From Pseudoduganella violacea (GTDB taxonomy: Bacteria; Pseudomonadota; Gammaproteobacteria; Burkholderiales; Burkholderiaceae_D), in the NCBI RefSeq assembly GCF_014191875.1, contig NZ_JACHXD010000009.1, positions 215,187 through 279,186 on the forward strand: DNA of 64,000 bases, written 5' to 3'. Made by a program: the position numbers and the translations under genes. Each line of letters begins with the position of its first letter. The first letter of the stretch is position 1. The notes below the pieces were generated by a model. That model ran no database searches. It was given only the letters and a program-made list of their open reading frames with translations, and was not told the origin of the DNA. Shown piece by piece: positions 8,345-16,726 of the stretch.

Positions 8345-8998
8345 TCAGCCTTCCTTGGCGTGGAACATGGTCTGGGCGTAGATGATGCCCAGGCCGTAGG
8401 CGCCGCCGAATTTCTTGGCGATGCCGGTGGTCAGCTCATAGCTGTCAGTGCGCGCCCAGTCGCGCTGCAGTTCCAGCAGATACTGCAGCGAGGTCATAGG
8501 ACGCGCGCCAGCCTGGATCATGCGCTGCATGGCGCTGTCGTGCGCCTCGGCCGAGACGTCGCCGCAGGCGTCCGAAATCACGTACACCTCGAAGCCCTGG
8601 TCCAGGGCCGACAGGGCCGGACCGACGATGCAAACCGAAGTCCACAGGCCGGCCAGTACGATGCGCTTCTTGCCGATGGCGTTGACGCGGGCGATCACGT
8701 TGGCGTCTTCCCAGGTGTTCATGGAAGTACGGTCAGTGATCTCAGCGCCCGGAAAAGCATCCTTGATTTCGTCGAAGACCGGGCCGGAGAAGCTCTTCTC
8801 GGCCACGGTGGTGACGATGGACGATACCTTGAAGCCGGCGGCGGCATGCGCCACCAGGGCGGCGTTATTGCGCAGCGCAACGGCGTCGATCGAATGGGTG
8901 GCGAAAGCCATCTGCGACTGGTGGTCGATCATGATCAGGGTGTGGTCCTGCGGCGACAGCAGCAGGGCGCCTGGGGTTGGGGTAGCTTTGATGGTCAT
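8345..8998 (-). CDS. Isochorismatase-like cysteine hydrolase (YcaC type)
   Basis: This 217-residue protein has the fold markers of the isochorismatase superfamily: the catalytic Asp in TLIMIDHQ (near residue 25), a Lys after TTVAEK, and the nucleophile Cys in LWTSVCIVGP. The VYVISDACGD strand follows and the C-terminal lid contains LLELQRDW. The overall match is to YcaC-type hydrolases rather than to true isochorismatases, so the substrate should not be assumed. It sits directly downstream of catalase (32 bases) in the seven-gene operon. Confidence 0.83.
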   Translation of the reverse strand: MTIKATPTPGALLLSPQDHTLIMIDHQSQMAFATHSIDAVALRNNAALVAHAAAGFKVSSIVTTVAEKSFSGPVFDEIKDAFPGAEITDRTSMNTWEDANVIARVNAIGKKRIVLAGLWTSVCIVGPALSALDQGFEVYVISDACGDVSAEAHDSAMQRMIQAGARPMTSLQYLLELQRDWARTDSYELTTGIAKKFGGAYGLGIIYAQTMFHAKEG

Positions 8999-9030
8999 GG
9001 TGTTGATCCTTTCGGTTGAAAAATGGTGGC

Positions 9031-10476
9031 TTACCAGAGGGTGCGCTGGCTTTCCAGCGCGGTGCGCACGCCCGCGCCATAGGCTTCATCGGCCTTGGCG
9101 CAGTTGTCGATATGCCTTTGCTGGATAGGTTGCGGCACGCCGTTCAGGGCGCGCGCGGTGTTGTCGAACAGGGTCTGGCGCTGTTCCTGTGTCATCAGCT
9201 GGAACAGGGCGCGCGGCTGGCTGTAATAGTCCTCGTCGGCGCGGTGGTCCCAGTTGGCCGCGTCGCCTTGCAGGGCCAGCGGCGGCTCGGCGAACGATGG
9301 CTGCTGCTGCCACTCGCCCTTGGAGTTGGGCTCGTAGCCGATGCTGCCGCCATGGTTGCCGTCGCTGCGCATGGCGCCGTCGCGGTGGTAGCTGTGGAAG
9401 GGACACTTCGGCGCGTTCACCGGAATCTGGTGGTGGTTCACGCCCAGGCGGTAGCGCTGCGCGTCGCCATACGCAAACAGGCGCGATTGCAGCATGCGGT
9501 CGGGCGAGAAGGAGATGCCCGGCACCACATTGGCCGGCGTGAAAGCGGCCTGCTCGACGTCGGCGAAGTAGTTGTCCGGATTGCGGTTCAGCTCCAGCAC
9601 GCCCACCTCGATCAGCGGATAGTCCTGGTGCGGCCAGACCTTGGTCAGATCGAAGGGGTTGAAGCGGTAGCTGGCAGCATCGGCTTCCGGCATCACCTGC
9701 ACTTGCAGCTTCCAGCGCGGGTAGTCGCCGCGCTCGATGCTCTCGTACAGATCGCGCTGCGCGCTTTCGCGGTCGCGCGCGATGACGGCCTGCGCTTCCT
9801 CGTCGCTCAGATTGCGGATGCCTTGCTGGCACTGGAAGTGGAACTTGACCCAGAAGCGCTCGTTGGCCGCGTTGATGAAGCTGAAGGTATGGCTGCCGAA
9901 ACCGTGCATATGGCGGTAGGAAGCCGGGATGCCGCGTTCGCTCATCAGGATCGTCACCTGGTGCAGGGCTTCCGGCAGCAGGGTCCAGTAGTCCCAGTTG
10001 CTTTCGGTGCTGCGCAGGTTGGTGCGCGGATCGCGCTTCACGGCGTGGTTCAAGTCAGGGAACTTCAGCGGGTCGCGCATGAAGAACACCGGCGTGTTAT
10101 TGCCCACCACGTCCCAGTTGCCTTGCTCGGTGTAGAACTTGACGGCGAAGCCACGGATATCGCGTTCCGCGTCGGCCGCGCCACGCTCGCCCGCCACCGT
10201 GGAAAAGCGCAGGAAGACTTCGGTCTTCTTGCCCACCGCGGAGAACAGCGCCGCCTTGCTGAAGCGCGTGATGTCCTGGGTGACGGTGAAGGTGCCGAAA
10301 GCGCCCGAGCCCTTGGCGTGCATGCGGCGCTCCGGAATCACCTCGCGGTGGAAGTGCGCCAGCTTCTCCAGATGCCAGACGTCCTGCAGCAGCATCGGCC
10401 CACGCGGGCCTGCCGTCTGCACGTTCTGGTTATCGGCAACCGGCGCGCCGGCTGCCGTGGTCAAAAGCTTGCTCAT
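9031..10476 (-). CDS. katA: Monofunctional heme catalase (clade 3)
   Basis: The 481-residue length fits small-subunit catalases, which convert hydrogen peroxide to water and oxygen in the cytoplasm. The catalytic His is in [11 protein letters not shown] (residue 53) and the distal Asn in [10 protein letters not shown]. The [19 protein letters not shown] segment is diagnostic. The proximal heme ligand Tyr is in [14 protein letters not shown], and HHQIPVNAP is conserved nearby. No N-terminal export signal is visible. The gene follows the exported alpha/beta hydrolase by 14 bases, so both are probably transcribed together. A second, divergent catalase-like protein is encoded at 35705-36655. The symbol is given on similarity. 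Confidence 0.95.
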   Translation of the reverse strand: MSKLLTTAAGAPVADNQNVQTAGPRGPMLLQDVWHLEKLAHFHREVIPERRMHAKGSGAFGTFTVTQDITRFSKAALFSAVGKKTEVFLRFSTVAGERGAADAERDIRGFAVKFYTEQGNWDVVGNNTPVFFMRDPLKFPDLNHAVKRDPRTNLRSTESNWDYWTLLPEALHQVTILMSERGIPASYRHMHGFGSHTFSFINAANERFWVKFHFQCQQGIRNLSDEEAQAVIARDRESAQRDLYESIERGDYPRWKLQVQVMPEADAASYRFNPFDLTKVWPHQDYPLIEVGVLELNRNPDNYFADVEQAAFTPANVVPGISFSPDRMLQSRLFAYGDAQRYRLGVNHHQIPVNAPKCPFHSYHRDGAMRSDGNHGGSIGYEPNSKGEWQQQPSFAEPPLALQGDAANWDHRADEDYYSQPRALFQLMTQEQRQTLFDNTARALNGVPQPIQQRHIDNCAKADEAYGAGVRTALESQRTLW

Positions 10477-10490
10477 TGCTTGGCCCTTGC

Positions 10491-11477
10491 TCAGTTCTTG
10501 ATGAAAGCCAGCATATCGGCGTTCAGCTTGTCCTTGTGGGTATCGGTCAGGCCGTGCGGCGCGCCCGGGTAGACCAGCAGGGTGGCGTTTTTCACCAGCT
10601 TGGCGGCGGCGCGGCCGGCGGCGTCGATCGGCACGATCTGGTCGTCGTCGCCGTGCACGATCAGTGTCGGCACGTCGATCTTTTTCAGGTCTTCGGTGAA
10701 ATCGGTTTCCGAGAAAGCCTTGATGCAGTCGAAGGTATTCTTATGGCCGGCCTGCATGCCCTGCGCCCACCAGGAATTGATCAAGCCCTGCGACACTTTC
10801 GCGCCCGGACGGTTGAAGCCGAAGAAGGGGCCACCGGCGATGTCCAGATAGAGCTGGGCGCGGTCGGCCAGCGAACCGGCGCGGATGCCGTCGAACACCG
10901 ACATCGGCAGGCCACCCGGATTGTTTGCCGTTTTCAGCATCTGCGGCGGCACGGCCGAGATCAAGCCAGCCTTCGCCACGCGCTTGCTGCCATGGCGGCC
11001 GATATAGCGCGCCACTTCGCCGCCGCCGGTCGAGAAACCGAACAGCACCGCGTTTTTCAGGTCCAGATGCTCGATCACCTGGGCCAGGTCGTCGGCGTAA
11101 TGATCCATATCATTGCCATCCCAAGGCTGGCTGGAGCGGCCATGGCCGCGGCGGTCGTGCGCGATGCAGCGATAACCCTGGCTCGCCAGGAAGATCATCT
11201 GCGATTCCCAGCTGTCCGAATTCAGCGGCCAGCCGTGGCTGAAGACGATGGGCTGGCCGTTACGCGGACCCCAGTCCTTGTAATACAGTTCAACGCCGTC
11301 GCGGGTGGTAATGGTGCCCATATATTGTGATCCTTTCAGGTTGGCGGAAGTCTTGGCCTTGGCGGCCGGCGCGGCGCTGGCGGCGAATGGCGTACTGACG
11401 GCAACGGCGGCGCCGGCCGCCGCGCCCATCAGAACGTTGCGGCGACGGCTGTCCACTGGCTGATTCGAGTCAGTCAT
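10491..11477 (-). CDS. Alpha/beta hydrolase (non-heme chloroperoxidase type) with Tat signal
   Basis: From the ATG at 11477 the 328-residue product carries a twin-arginine signal ([13 protein letters not shown], about residues 10-22) and an Ala-rich cleavage region. The mature enzyme is an alpha/beta hydrolase: an oxyanion region in [12 protein letters not shown], the nucleophile elbow GFSTGGG, the acid in [10 protein letters not shown], and the catalytic His in PGAPHGLT. It resembles cofactor-free haloperoxidases/arylesterases that can form peracids from hydrogen peroxide. Export through Tat sets it apart from its cytoplasmic relatives. It is the first gene of the operon running down to 4873. 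No strong Shine-Dalgarno is visible. Confidence 0.87.
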   Translation of the reverse strand: MTDSNQPVDSRRRNVLMGAAAGAAVAVSTPFAASAAPAAKAKTSANLKGSQYMGTITTRDGVELYYKDWGPRNGQPIVFSHGWPLNSDSWESQMIFLASQGYRCIAHDRRGHGRSSQPWDGNDMDHYADDLAQVIEHLDLKNAVLFGFSTGGGEVARYIGRHGSKRVAKAGLISAVPPQMLKTANNPGGLPMSVFDGIRAGSLADRAQLYLDIAGGPFFGFNRPGAKVSQGLINSWWAQGMQAGHKNTFDCIKAFSETDFTEDLKKIDVPTLIVHGDDDQIVPIDAAGRAAAKLVKNATLLVYPGAPHGLTDTHKDKLNADMLAFIKN

Positions 11478-11575
11478 TTTTATCTTTCTACGAGTTGAAG
11501 GGAGTAGCGCAAGCTGCGCACAGAATAGCCACGCGCAAGAGAGCTGGAATCGGCCGGAAGGGGGAAGCGGCCCTA

Positions 11576-11587
11576 CCTCGATCGAGG
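11576..11587. promoter_or_regulatory. Perfect 12-bp palindrome in a divergent promoter region
   Basis: CCTCGATCGAGG is self-complementary. It lies 99 bases before the first gene of the catalase operon and 87 bases before the divergent secreted-protein gene. It could be a dimeric regulator site. No known regulator is assigned. Confidence 0.3.
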
Positions 11588-11673
11588 GAGGCGGCGCGCG
11601 CAACAGGCCGGCGCTTACCGCGCGTTTTGCACTAGAATCTGGCGCACATTATTTTTATCGTCGCGAAGAATCC

Positions 11674-12009
11674 ATGAAATTCCAAATACTGCTGGCATTG
11701 CCCCTCCTTGTAGCGCTGCAAAGCGCCTCGGCCACGACCCAATGTCCGCCCGGAGCCGAAAACTGCGGGCCGAATCCCTTCTATCCCCTAATAATTGCAT
11801 TTACTCAGGTGTGCGCAGAAAAGTACCCGGAGCAAGCCGCGCGCCTCCAGGCACAGCTGGAGATGCTGACGGCCGAAGACCCAGCCGCCTATGCCAAGCT
11901 GAAAGCCGACCCCAAGTTTTTGAAAACCCTGGAGAAAATGCGGCAACAAGTTGCGCAAATGCCCCCCGACGAGCTGCGCCAGGAATGCCTGGGCCGACGC
12001 GACAAATAA
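11674..12009 (+). CDS. Small secreted protein, function unknown
   Basis: This 111-residue protein has a signal peptide (MKFQILLALPLLVALQSASA, cleavage near residue 20). The short mature part contains three early cysteines: two in CPPGAENC and one in AFTQVC. A late one is in ELRQECLG. The middle is helical and charged (ARLQAQLEMLTAEDP, LKTLEKMRQQV). I do not recognise a family. The composition suggests a small disulfide-bonded periplasmic helical protein. It is divergent from the catalase operon and followed by the REP-like element at 12034, so it is probably monocistronic. Confidence 0.7.
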   Translation: MKFQILLALPLLVALQSASATTQCPPGAENCGPNPFYPLIIAFTQVCAEKYPEQAARLQAQLEMLTAEDPAAYAKLKADPKFLKTLEKMRQQVAQMPPDELRQECLGRRDK

Positions 12010-12033
12010 CCGTCCGTTTGCGCCAAATCAAAC

Positions 12034-12129
12034 AATGTCCCACCCTGGTGTCAGGCACCAGAGTCGGACATTCTTTGATTTTGATCAGCCAATGTCCTAC
12101 CCCAGTGCCTGACACCAGGGTTGGACATT
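12034..12129. repeat. REP/BIME-like pair of inverted repeat units
   Basis: Two 39-base units (12034-12072 and 12091-12129) each begin AATGTCC and end GGACATT. Each contains a core related to CTGGTGTCAGGCAC or its complement. The second unit is close to the reverse complement of the first; the 18-base spacer contains TTGATTTTGATCAG, one base off an FNR-type site. This layout resembles extragenic palindromic (REP/BIME) elements seen in betaproteobacterial intergenic regions. I see no other copy in this window. Confidence 0.75.
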
Positions 12130-12202
12130 GCTTAAGGCAGATCAAAGGATGGAGCGGTAGGCTTGAAGTAAGATGAATTTTTTGCTTTGGAATGGAGGCG
12201 GT

Positions 12203-12673
12203 ATGGCTTGGTCGCGACGGGATTGGATGCTGCGAGGCGCCGGTTTGGCGGCGCTGGCGGCTTTGCCTTTGGCGCGGGCGGCGACGAGGGCGCCGGTGGC
12301 GTTCGAGGTGTGGAAGGATCCGCGCTGCGGCTGCTGCCAGGATTGGATCGCGCATATGGAGCAGAACGGCTTTAAGGCGAAGGTGTATCAGGAGGGTAAT
12401 GAGGCGGCGCGCGCGCGCCTGGGCCTGGCGCCGCGCTTTGGTTCCTGCCATACGGCCCTGGTGGGCGGCTATGTGGTCGAGGGCCATGTCCCGGCCAGCG
12501 ATGTGCTGCGCCTGCTGCAGACCAAGCCGGCGGCGCTGGGCCTGGCGGTGCCGGGCATGCCGGTCGGTTCGCCGGGCATGGATGGTCCGGCCTACGGCGG
12601 CCGGCGCGATAAGTATGAGGTGCTGCTGGTGCGTAAAGATGGCGCCAGCACGGTCTTCCGCAGCGTGGTCTAA
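12203..12673 (+). CDS. DUF411 metal-binding protein with Tat-like signal
   Basis: The ATG at 12203 is chosen because GGAGG lies 6 bases upstream; an in-frame ATG at 12173 lacks this. The 156-residue product starts MAWSRRDWMLRGAG, a twin-arginine-like export signal. The DUF411 core follows: FEVWKDPRCGCCQDW with the CxCC motif, then GSCHTALVGGYVVEGHVPASD, then a Gly/Pro-rich C-terminus with VPGMPVGSPGMDG. DUF411 proteins are periplasmic and often linked to copper or other metal handling; that role is inferred from the family. It converges on the esterase-like gene at 12682. Confidence 0.85.
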   Translation: MAWSRRDWMLRGAGLAALAALPLARAATRAPVAFEVWKDPRCGCCQDWIAHMEQNGFKAKVYQEGNEAARARLGLAPRFGSCHTALVGGYVVEGHVPASDVLRLLQTKPAALGLAVPGMPVGSPGMDGPAYGGRRDKYEVLLVRKDGASTVFRSVV

Positions 12674-12681
12674 GCGGCGTT

Positions 12682-13896
12682 TCAGCGGCTCATCTTGACG
12701 GGACCGATGTCGCGCGCGAAGAACAACACGTCCCAGTGCTGGCCCAGCTTGCCCAGCGGCTCGGTGGCGTAGTCGAAGGTGAACTGGGGCAGGTCGACGA
12801 CGCTGCTGCTGGTGACGCCGACGATGGGGGCGCTGGCGCCGCGCGCCAGCTGGTATTCGAGGCTGCCGCGTTCGGGCTCGGGCACGTTGCCGATCTGCAT
12901 ATTGGTGTAGTCGAGGAATCGGCCTTCGGCGGTGCTAAATTGCACAGCCTTGTATTGCGCGCCCCAACGGCGGTGCATGACTTCGCCCGATTGCAAAATG
13001 CCGGGCGCCGGTTCGAAGCCGCGCGCGATATGGAAGGTGTGGCCCCACACGACGGCTTTCTTGCCGGGGAAGAGGCGCTCTGCCAGCCAGATGGCGTTGT
13101 CGCCCATCTGGTTGTCGCGCTGGTAGTTCATATTGCCGCTCCAGTAGGTAGTCGCCTGCGCCTGCACGCTTTTCACCACCTGGCACCACCATCCGGCGCT
13201 GCGGATGGCCGTTTCGCTGGAGGCGCACAGGACGCTGCTGAGCGCGGCATGGTGGCGTTCGAAGCCGGCCTGGATGGCGGCCGGGGGCGCCGCGCGCTGC
13301 ATGGCGAACAGGGGCTGGGCGGCTTGGGCATATGCGTCCCAGTCCTTGCCGCTGGCCAGCGCCGGCTGGCTTTTCTGCAGGAAGGCTTGCAGCTGCTTGA
13401 GCAGTTCGGTTTGCGACAGCAGGCCGCTGTGCTGGCTGTCGAAGCCGACCAGGGCGAGCGGCTTGCCGCTGCTTTTTTGCTGCTGCACATAGTGCAGCAC
13501 GGCGCGCCCTTCCGCGCTGTTGGCGTACATGAAGAAGATATTGCCGGGCGCCATATCGTCGAGCTTCTCGCCCTGTTCCATGCGCCGCGCGATCTGGCCG
13601 ACGTCGAAGAAGCCGCTTTCCAGGATCAGCACGTCGAAGCCCAGGCGCTCGTGCAGGAAGCGCAGCAGGCGCAGTTTCAGCTGGAATTCGCCGCGGCCGC
13701 CGTGGTTTTGCTCGCCCAGGCCGACGATGCGCGCATTGCCGATGGCGTCGGCGAAGGGCTGCAAGTCGCGGAAGTCGTCATGGGCGGGATCGCTGCTGGC
13801 GACCGGCCATTGCTGCAGCCTGGGAGGCAGGTCGGCGGCGCCGGCGTGCAGGGCCAGCGTCGCCGCAAGGGCGAGACAGAATCGGGCAGCGAACAT
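12682..13896 (-). CDS. Erythromycin esterase (EreA/B) superfamily protein, secreted
   Basis: The ATG at 13896 follows GGAGACCCC and opens a signal peptide (MFAARFCLALAATLALHAGA). The 404-residue product shows the EreA-like signatures ARIVGLGEQNHGGRGEF (conserved Glu and His of the putative active site), LILESGF, LALVGFDSQHSG and a VVWGHTFHIARG segment. Family members include macrolide esterases and many uncharacterised hydrolases. A periplasmic location makes a housekeeping or detoxifying esterase as likely as resistance. No resistance-gene context is present. Confidence 0.8.
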   Translation of the reverse strand: MFAARFCLALAATLALHAGAADLPPRLQQWPVASSDPAHDDFRDLQPFADAIGNARIVGLGEQNHGGRGEFQLKLRLLRFLHERLGFDVLILESGFFDVGQIARRMEQGEKLDDMAPGNIFFMYANSAEGRAVLHYVQQQKSSGKPLALVGFDSQHSGLLSQTELLKQLQAFLQKSQPALASGKDWDAYAQAAQPLFAMQRAAPPAAIQAGFERHHAALSSVLCASSETAIRSAGWWCQVVKSVQAQATTYWSGNMNYQRDNQMGDNAIWLAERLFPGKKAVVWGHTFHIARGFEPAPGILQSGEVMHRRWGAQYKAVQFSTAEGRFLDYTNMQIGNVPEPERGSLEYQLARGASAPIVGVTSSSVVDLPQFTFDYATEPLGKLGQHWDVLFFARDIGPVKMSR

Positions 13897-13972
13897 GGGG
13901 TCTCCATGGCTTGGATTGTGTGTACCAATCATAGACCAATTTCTTGCCAATGCAACAGCAAAGCGTCGGAGC

Positions 13973-14626
13973 TTAGGTGGCCGGTATTTCCTCCGGCGCG
14001 TAGGCTTGGCGCGGATTGCAGCCCGCAATCAGGCGCGCCGCCGCCTGGGGATGGTCTTGCTGCGGGTGATAGAGCCATAGCACGGCCGCATCGATCAGCA
14101 CGTGCAGCAGCATGGGCAGCAGCAGGCTGCCCGCGAGCAGGGCCAGCAGGCCGAACATCAGCCCCGCCAGCGTGGTGCGCAGCACGCCCGCCACGCCCTG
14201 ATATGAGTGGCCGAGGCCGAACGCCAGCGAGATCAGCAGCCAGGCGCCCGCCAGGGTCAGGGACAGGCCGCCCGCCATCTGCCCCGTCAGAAAGTGCAGC
14301 AGGAAGCCGCGGAACATCAGTTCCTCGCAGACCCCGGCGGTCAGGCTGAGCAGCAGCCACCAGCGCCGTTCCTGGGGCGAGACCGGCAGCAGGAAGTGCA
14401 GATAGCTCACCGCTGGCGCGTATTTCAGCCGCCGGTGCGGGCGGCAGCGGCAGTGCAGGGCGGGCGCCAGCGCCAGTCCGAAATACAGCAGCAGGACGGC
14501 GGCGGCCAGCGCGCGCGCCCAGGGGCTATTTGCCAGCCAGTCCAGGCCGCTGCGCGCGGGCGGCAGGTGGAACAGGTCGAGCGGCCAGGCCAGTGCCAGC
14601 GCCGCCAGCGTCAGCAGCCACCACAT
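13973..14626 (-). CDS. CPBP-family intramembrane metalloprotease
   Basis: The 217-residue product from the ATG at 14626 has several transmembrane helices. It carries the CPBP/Abi signature: the EE pair with following Arg in GVCEELMFRGFLL (about residues 98-110), SLAFGLGHSYQG with the second-motif His, and a third in LLPMLLHVLIDA. These residues form the glutamate/histidine active site of Rce1-like intramembrane proteases. The substrate is unknown. The gene is divergent from, and overlaps the proposed start of, the TetR regulator, so no separate promoter region exists between them as drawn. Confidence 0.85.
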   Translation of the reverse strand: MWWLLTLAALALAWPLDLFHLPPARSGLDWLANSPWARALAAAVLLLYFGLALAPALHCRCRPHRRLKYAPAVSYLHFLLPVSPQERRWWLLLSLTAGVCEELMFRGFLLHFLTGQMAGGLSLTLAGAWLLISLAFGLGHSYQGVAGVLRTTLAGLMFGLLALLAGSLLLPMLLHVLIDAAVLWLYHPQQDHPQAAARLIAGCNPRQAYAPEEIPAT

Positions 14627-15283
14627 GACGATGCCGCACCGCGCCACGGCCAGGCGCGCAGCCGCGCCACCGCCACCCGCCTGCTGGAAGCCACCATCGC
14701 CGTGCTCGACGAGGCCGGACTCGATGGCGCCGTGATTCCCCGCATCGCCGCAATGGCGGGCGTGGCCCCGGCCAGCGTCTACCGCCGCTACGCCGACAAG
14801 AATGCCTTGCTGCGCGCCGCCTTTCTGCAGGTGCTGGACCAGAGCAATGAGAGTCGCCGCGCCGAGCTGGCGCGGCTGATGCCGGGCGCGACTCTCGCGG
14901 CCACGGCGCGCGAGCTGCTGGCGCTGCTGTTCGCGCAATACCGCCAGCACCCGCAACTGCTGCGCGCGCTGACCCGCTTTATCGAGGGCGATAGCGACCA
15001 GGCTTTCGTGGCCGAGGCGCGCCGCCTGCTGCGCGCGAATGTCGAATGTATCGTGGAACTGTTGCTGCGCCATGTGGCGGAAATTGCCCACCCCGCGCCA
15101 GCGGCGGCGCTGCGCTTCGGCGTGCTGCAACTGGCCTGCGCCATCGAGGTGTATATGCTGGACCCGCAATCGCTCTGGCATGTGGCGCCGGCCTTTGCGG
15201 CGGACGAGTTGATGGCCCATCTGCTGCACGGCTTTCTGGCGCCCCTGCAATGCGGCCCGGGAGGCGTGCCCGGCGCCGCCTGA
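14567..15283 (+). CDS. TetR/AcrR-family regulator with an uncertain start
   Basis: The reading frame from about 14650 encodes a convincing TetR regulator. It has helix 1 ATRLLEATIAVLDEAGLDG, the HTH IPRIAAMAGVAPASVYRRYADKNALLRAAF, and a ligand-binding C-terminal domain ending near residue 238. There is no ATG in this frame near the expected start. The only upstream candidate is the GTG at 14567, which would overlap the divergent CPBP gene by 60 bases. Two ATGs at 14625 and 14631 exist but in another frame. Either the start is non-canonical or the first codons contain a frameshift, real or from sequencing. The probable target is the divergent protease gene. Confidence 0.75.
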   Translation: MEQVERPGQCQRRQRQQPPHDDAAPRHGQARSRATATRLLEATIAVLDEAGLDGAVIPRIAAMAGVAPASVYRRYADKNALLRAAFLQVLDQSNESRRAELARLMPGATLAATARELLALLFAQYRQHPQLLRALTRFIEGDSDQAFVAEARRLLRANVECIVELLLRHVAEIAHPAPAAALRFGVLQLACAIEVYMLDPQSLWHVAPAFAADELMAHLLHGFLAPLQCGPGGVPGAA

Positions 15284-15311
15284 TGCCTTGCGCCGGGCCT
15301 GCGTCAGGGTT

Positions 15312-15755
15312 TTAGTGGTGCAGCGGCTTGGCGCCTGCCTGCTCCCCGGTCATGGCCGGATGCAGGGCGTGTTCGGCCGGCGAGGTATCCCAATAGCCCT
15401 GGAAGCGGGCCACCTTGCCGTCACGGATCTTGAACACATGGACCCAGGGATTGTCGTAGCTGATGCCGGTCGACTTGGTCAGCCAGCTCGATTCGCCCAT
15501 GACGACCACGGTGTCGCCCTCCGCGATCATTTCCTTGACTTCGAAGCGCTGCGCCTGCACCGTGGCGTCGAGCTTGACGAAGAACTGGGCAATGCCCTGC
15601 TTGCCGTGGAAGCAGCCGGCAAAGGGCAGGTAGTCCGATTCCGGACCGATCCATTCCGCATCGTCGTGATAGCGGTTGAGCAGGGCGCGGATATCGCCGG
15701 CCTGGAATAACTGGTAGCCTTCCATTACCAGTTTTTTGTTTTCTTGTACGTTCAT
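15312..15755 (-). CDS. SnoaL/NTF2-like protein
   Basis: This 147-residue protein has a very good ribosome binding site (AGGAGGGATGCC before the ATG at 15755). Its fold markers are an N-terminal helix pair (NKKLVMEGYQLFQAGDIRALL), DAEWIGPE, GKQGIAQFF, a central strand VVVMGESS, and HVFKIRDGKVARFQGYWDT. These are typical of the ketosteroid-isomerase/SnoaL branch of NTF2-like proteins (COG3631). Such proteins bind or isomerise small hydrophobic molecules; the ligand is not predictable. It is flanked by the TetR gene (convergent) and a GNAT gene (divergent). Confidence 0.82.
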   Translation of the reverse strand: MNVQENKKLVMEGYQLFQAGDIRALLNRYHDDAEWIGPESDYLPFAGCFHGKQGIAQFFVKLDATVQAQRFEVKEMIAEGDTVVVMGESSWLTKSTGISYDNPWVHVFKIRDGKVARFQGYWDTSPAEHALHPAMTGEQAGAKPLHH

Positions 15756-15874
15756 GGCATCCCTCCTGTAGACCGGCCAGCCGACGCCAGCCGGTCAACT
15801 CAGCCTAATACGGCGGCAGGCGATGTCAAGCAGATTGCAAGCCACTTTTCTTGTGATAAGGAATGGAGGACTTC

Positions 15875-16726
15875 ATGCTGGAAAAATCCCTGAACATCCG
15901 GCAAATCGAGGCGGCCGAGCTGGACATCGTGCTGGGCTGGGCCGCCGCCGAAGGCTGGAATCCCGGCCTGCACGACGCCGCCTGTTTCCACGCGGCCGAC
16001 CCGGGCGGCTTCCTGATCGGCGAGCTGCGCGGTGAAGCCGTGGCCGGCATTTCCTGCGTGCGCTATGGCGGCAATTTCGGTTTTATCGGCCTGTACCTCG
16101 TCCAGCCCGCCTATCGCGGCCTGGGTCACGGATTGGCGCTGTGGCAGGCCGCCATGGCGCGGCTCGACGGCTGCAATATCGGCCTCGATGGCGTGGTGGC
16201 GCAGCAGGGCAATTATGCGCGCTCGGGCTTTCGCGCCGCCTACCGCCACGTGCGCCATGAGGGACGCGGCAGCGGCGAAGCGCTGGCGGCCGAAGACATT
16301 GTGCGCCTGTCGGCGCAGGATCTGGCGGCGGTCAGCCGCTACGACCGCGCCTGCTTTGGCGGGGAGCGCCAGCGCTTCCTGCAAGCGTGGCTGAGCCAGC
16401 CGCAGCACAAGGCGGTCGGCAGTGTCGGTGCGCAGGGCTTGCGCGGTTATGCGGTGCTGCGCCCCTGCCGCAACGGCTACAAGATCGCGCCGCTGTTCGC
16501 CGACACGCCCGCGCTGGCGGAACAGCTTTTCCTGGCGCTGCAAGGCCAGGTGGCGCCGGACATGCCGATCTTTATCGACGTGCCGGAAGCCAATCCGGCC
16601 GCCGTGGCGCTGGCGGCGCGCCACCGGCTGCAGCCGGTGTTCGAGGCGGCGCGCATGTATGCCGGCGCGGAACCGCCGCTGGAGCTGGCGCCGCAGTACG
16701 GCATCGCCAGCATGGAACTCGGTTAG
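15875..16726 (+). CDS. GNAT N-acetyltransferase, two-domain
   Basis: The ATG at 15875 is preferred because GGAGG sits 6 bases before it; an in-frame ATG at 15863 overlaps that box. The 283-residue protein has an N-terminal GNAT domain: FIGLYLVQPAYRGLGHGLALW includes the acetyl-CoA loop near residue 75, and LDGVVAQQGNYARSGF is beta 6-7. A second, acetyltransferase-like domain covers the C-terminal half (YDRACFGGERQRFLQAWL; FIDVPEAN). This matches YitH/HolE-like GNATs with a C-terminal Acetyltransf_18 region. The substrate is unknown. It overlaps the convergent membrane gene by 4 bases. Confidence 0.85.
   Translation: MLEKSLNIRQIEAAELDIVLGWAAAEGWNPGLHDAACFHAADPGGFLIGELRGEAVAGISCVRYGGNFGFIGLYLVQPAYRGLGHGLALWQAAMARLDGCNIGLDGVVAQQGNYARSGFRAAYRHVRHEGRGSGEALAAEDIVRLSAQDLAAVSRYDRACFGGERQRFLQAWLSQPQHKAVGSVGAQGLRGYAVLRPCRNGYKIAPLFADTPALAEQLFLALQGQVAPDMPIFIDVPEANPAAVALAARHRLQPVFEAARMYAGAEPPLELAPQYGIASMELG

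Noticed and set aside
12075..12088. TTGATTTTGATCAG as a possible FNR site
   Set aside because: One mismatch to the consensus and placed inside the REP-like element spacer, so chance or repeat origin is more likely.
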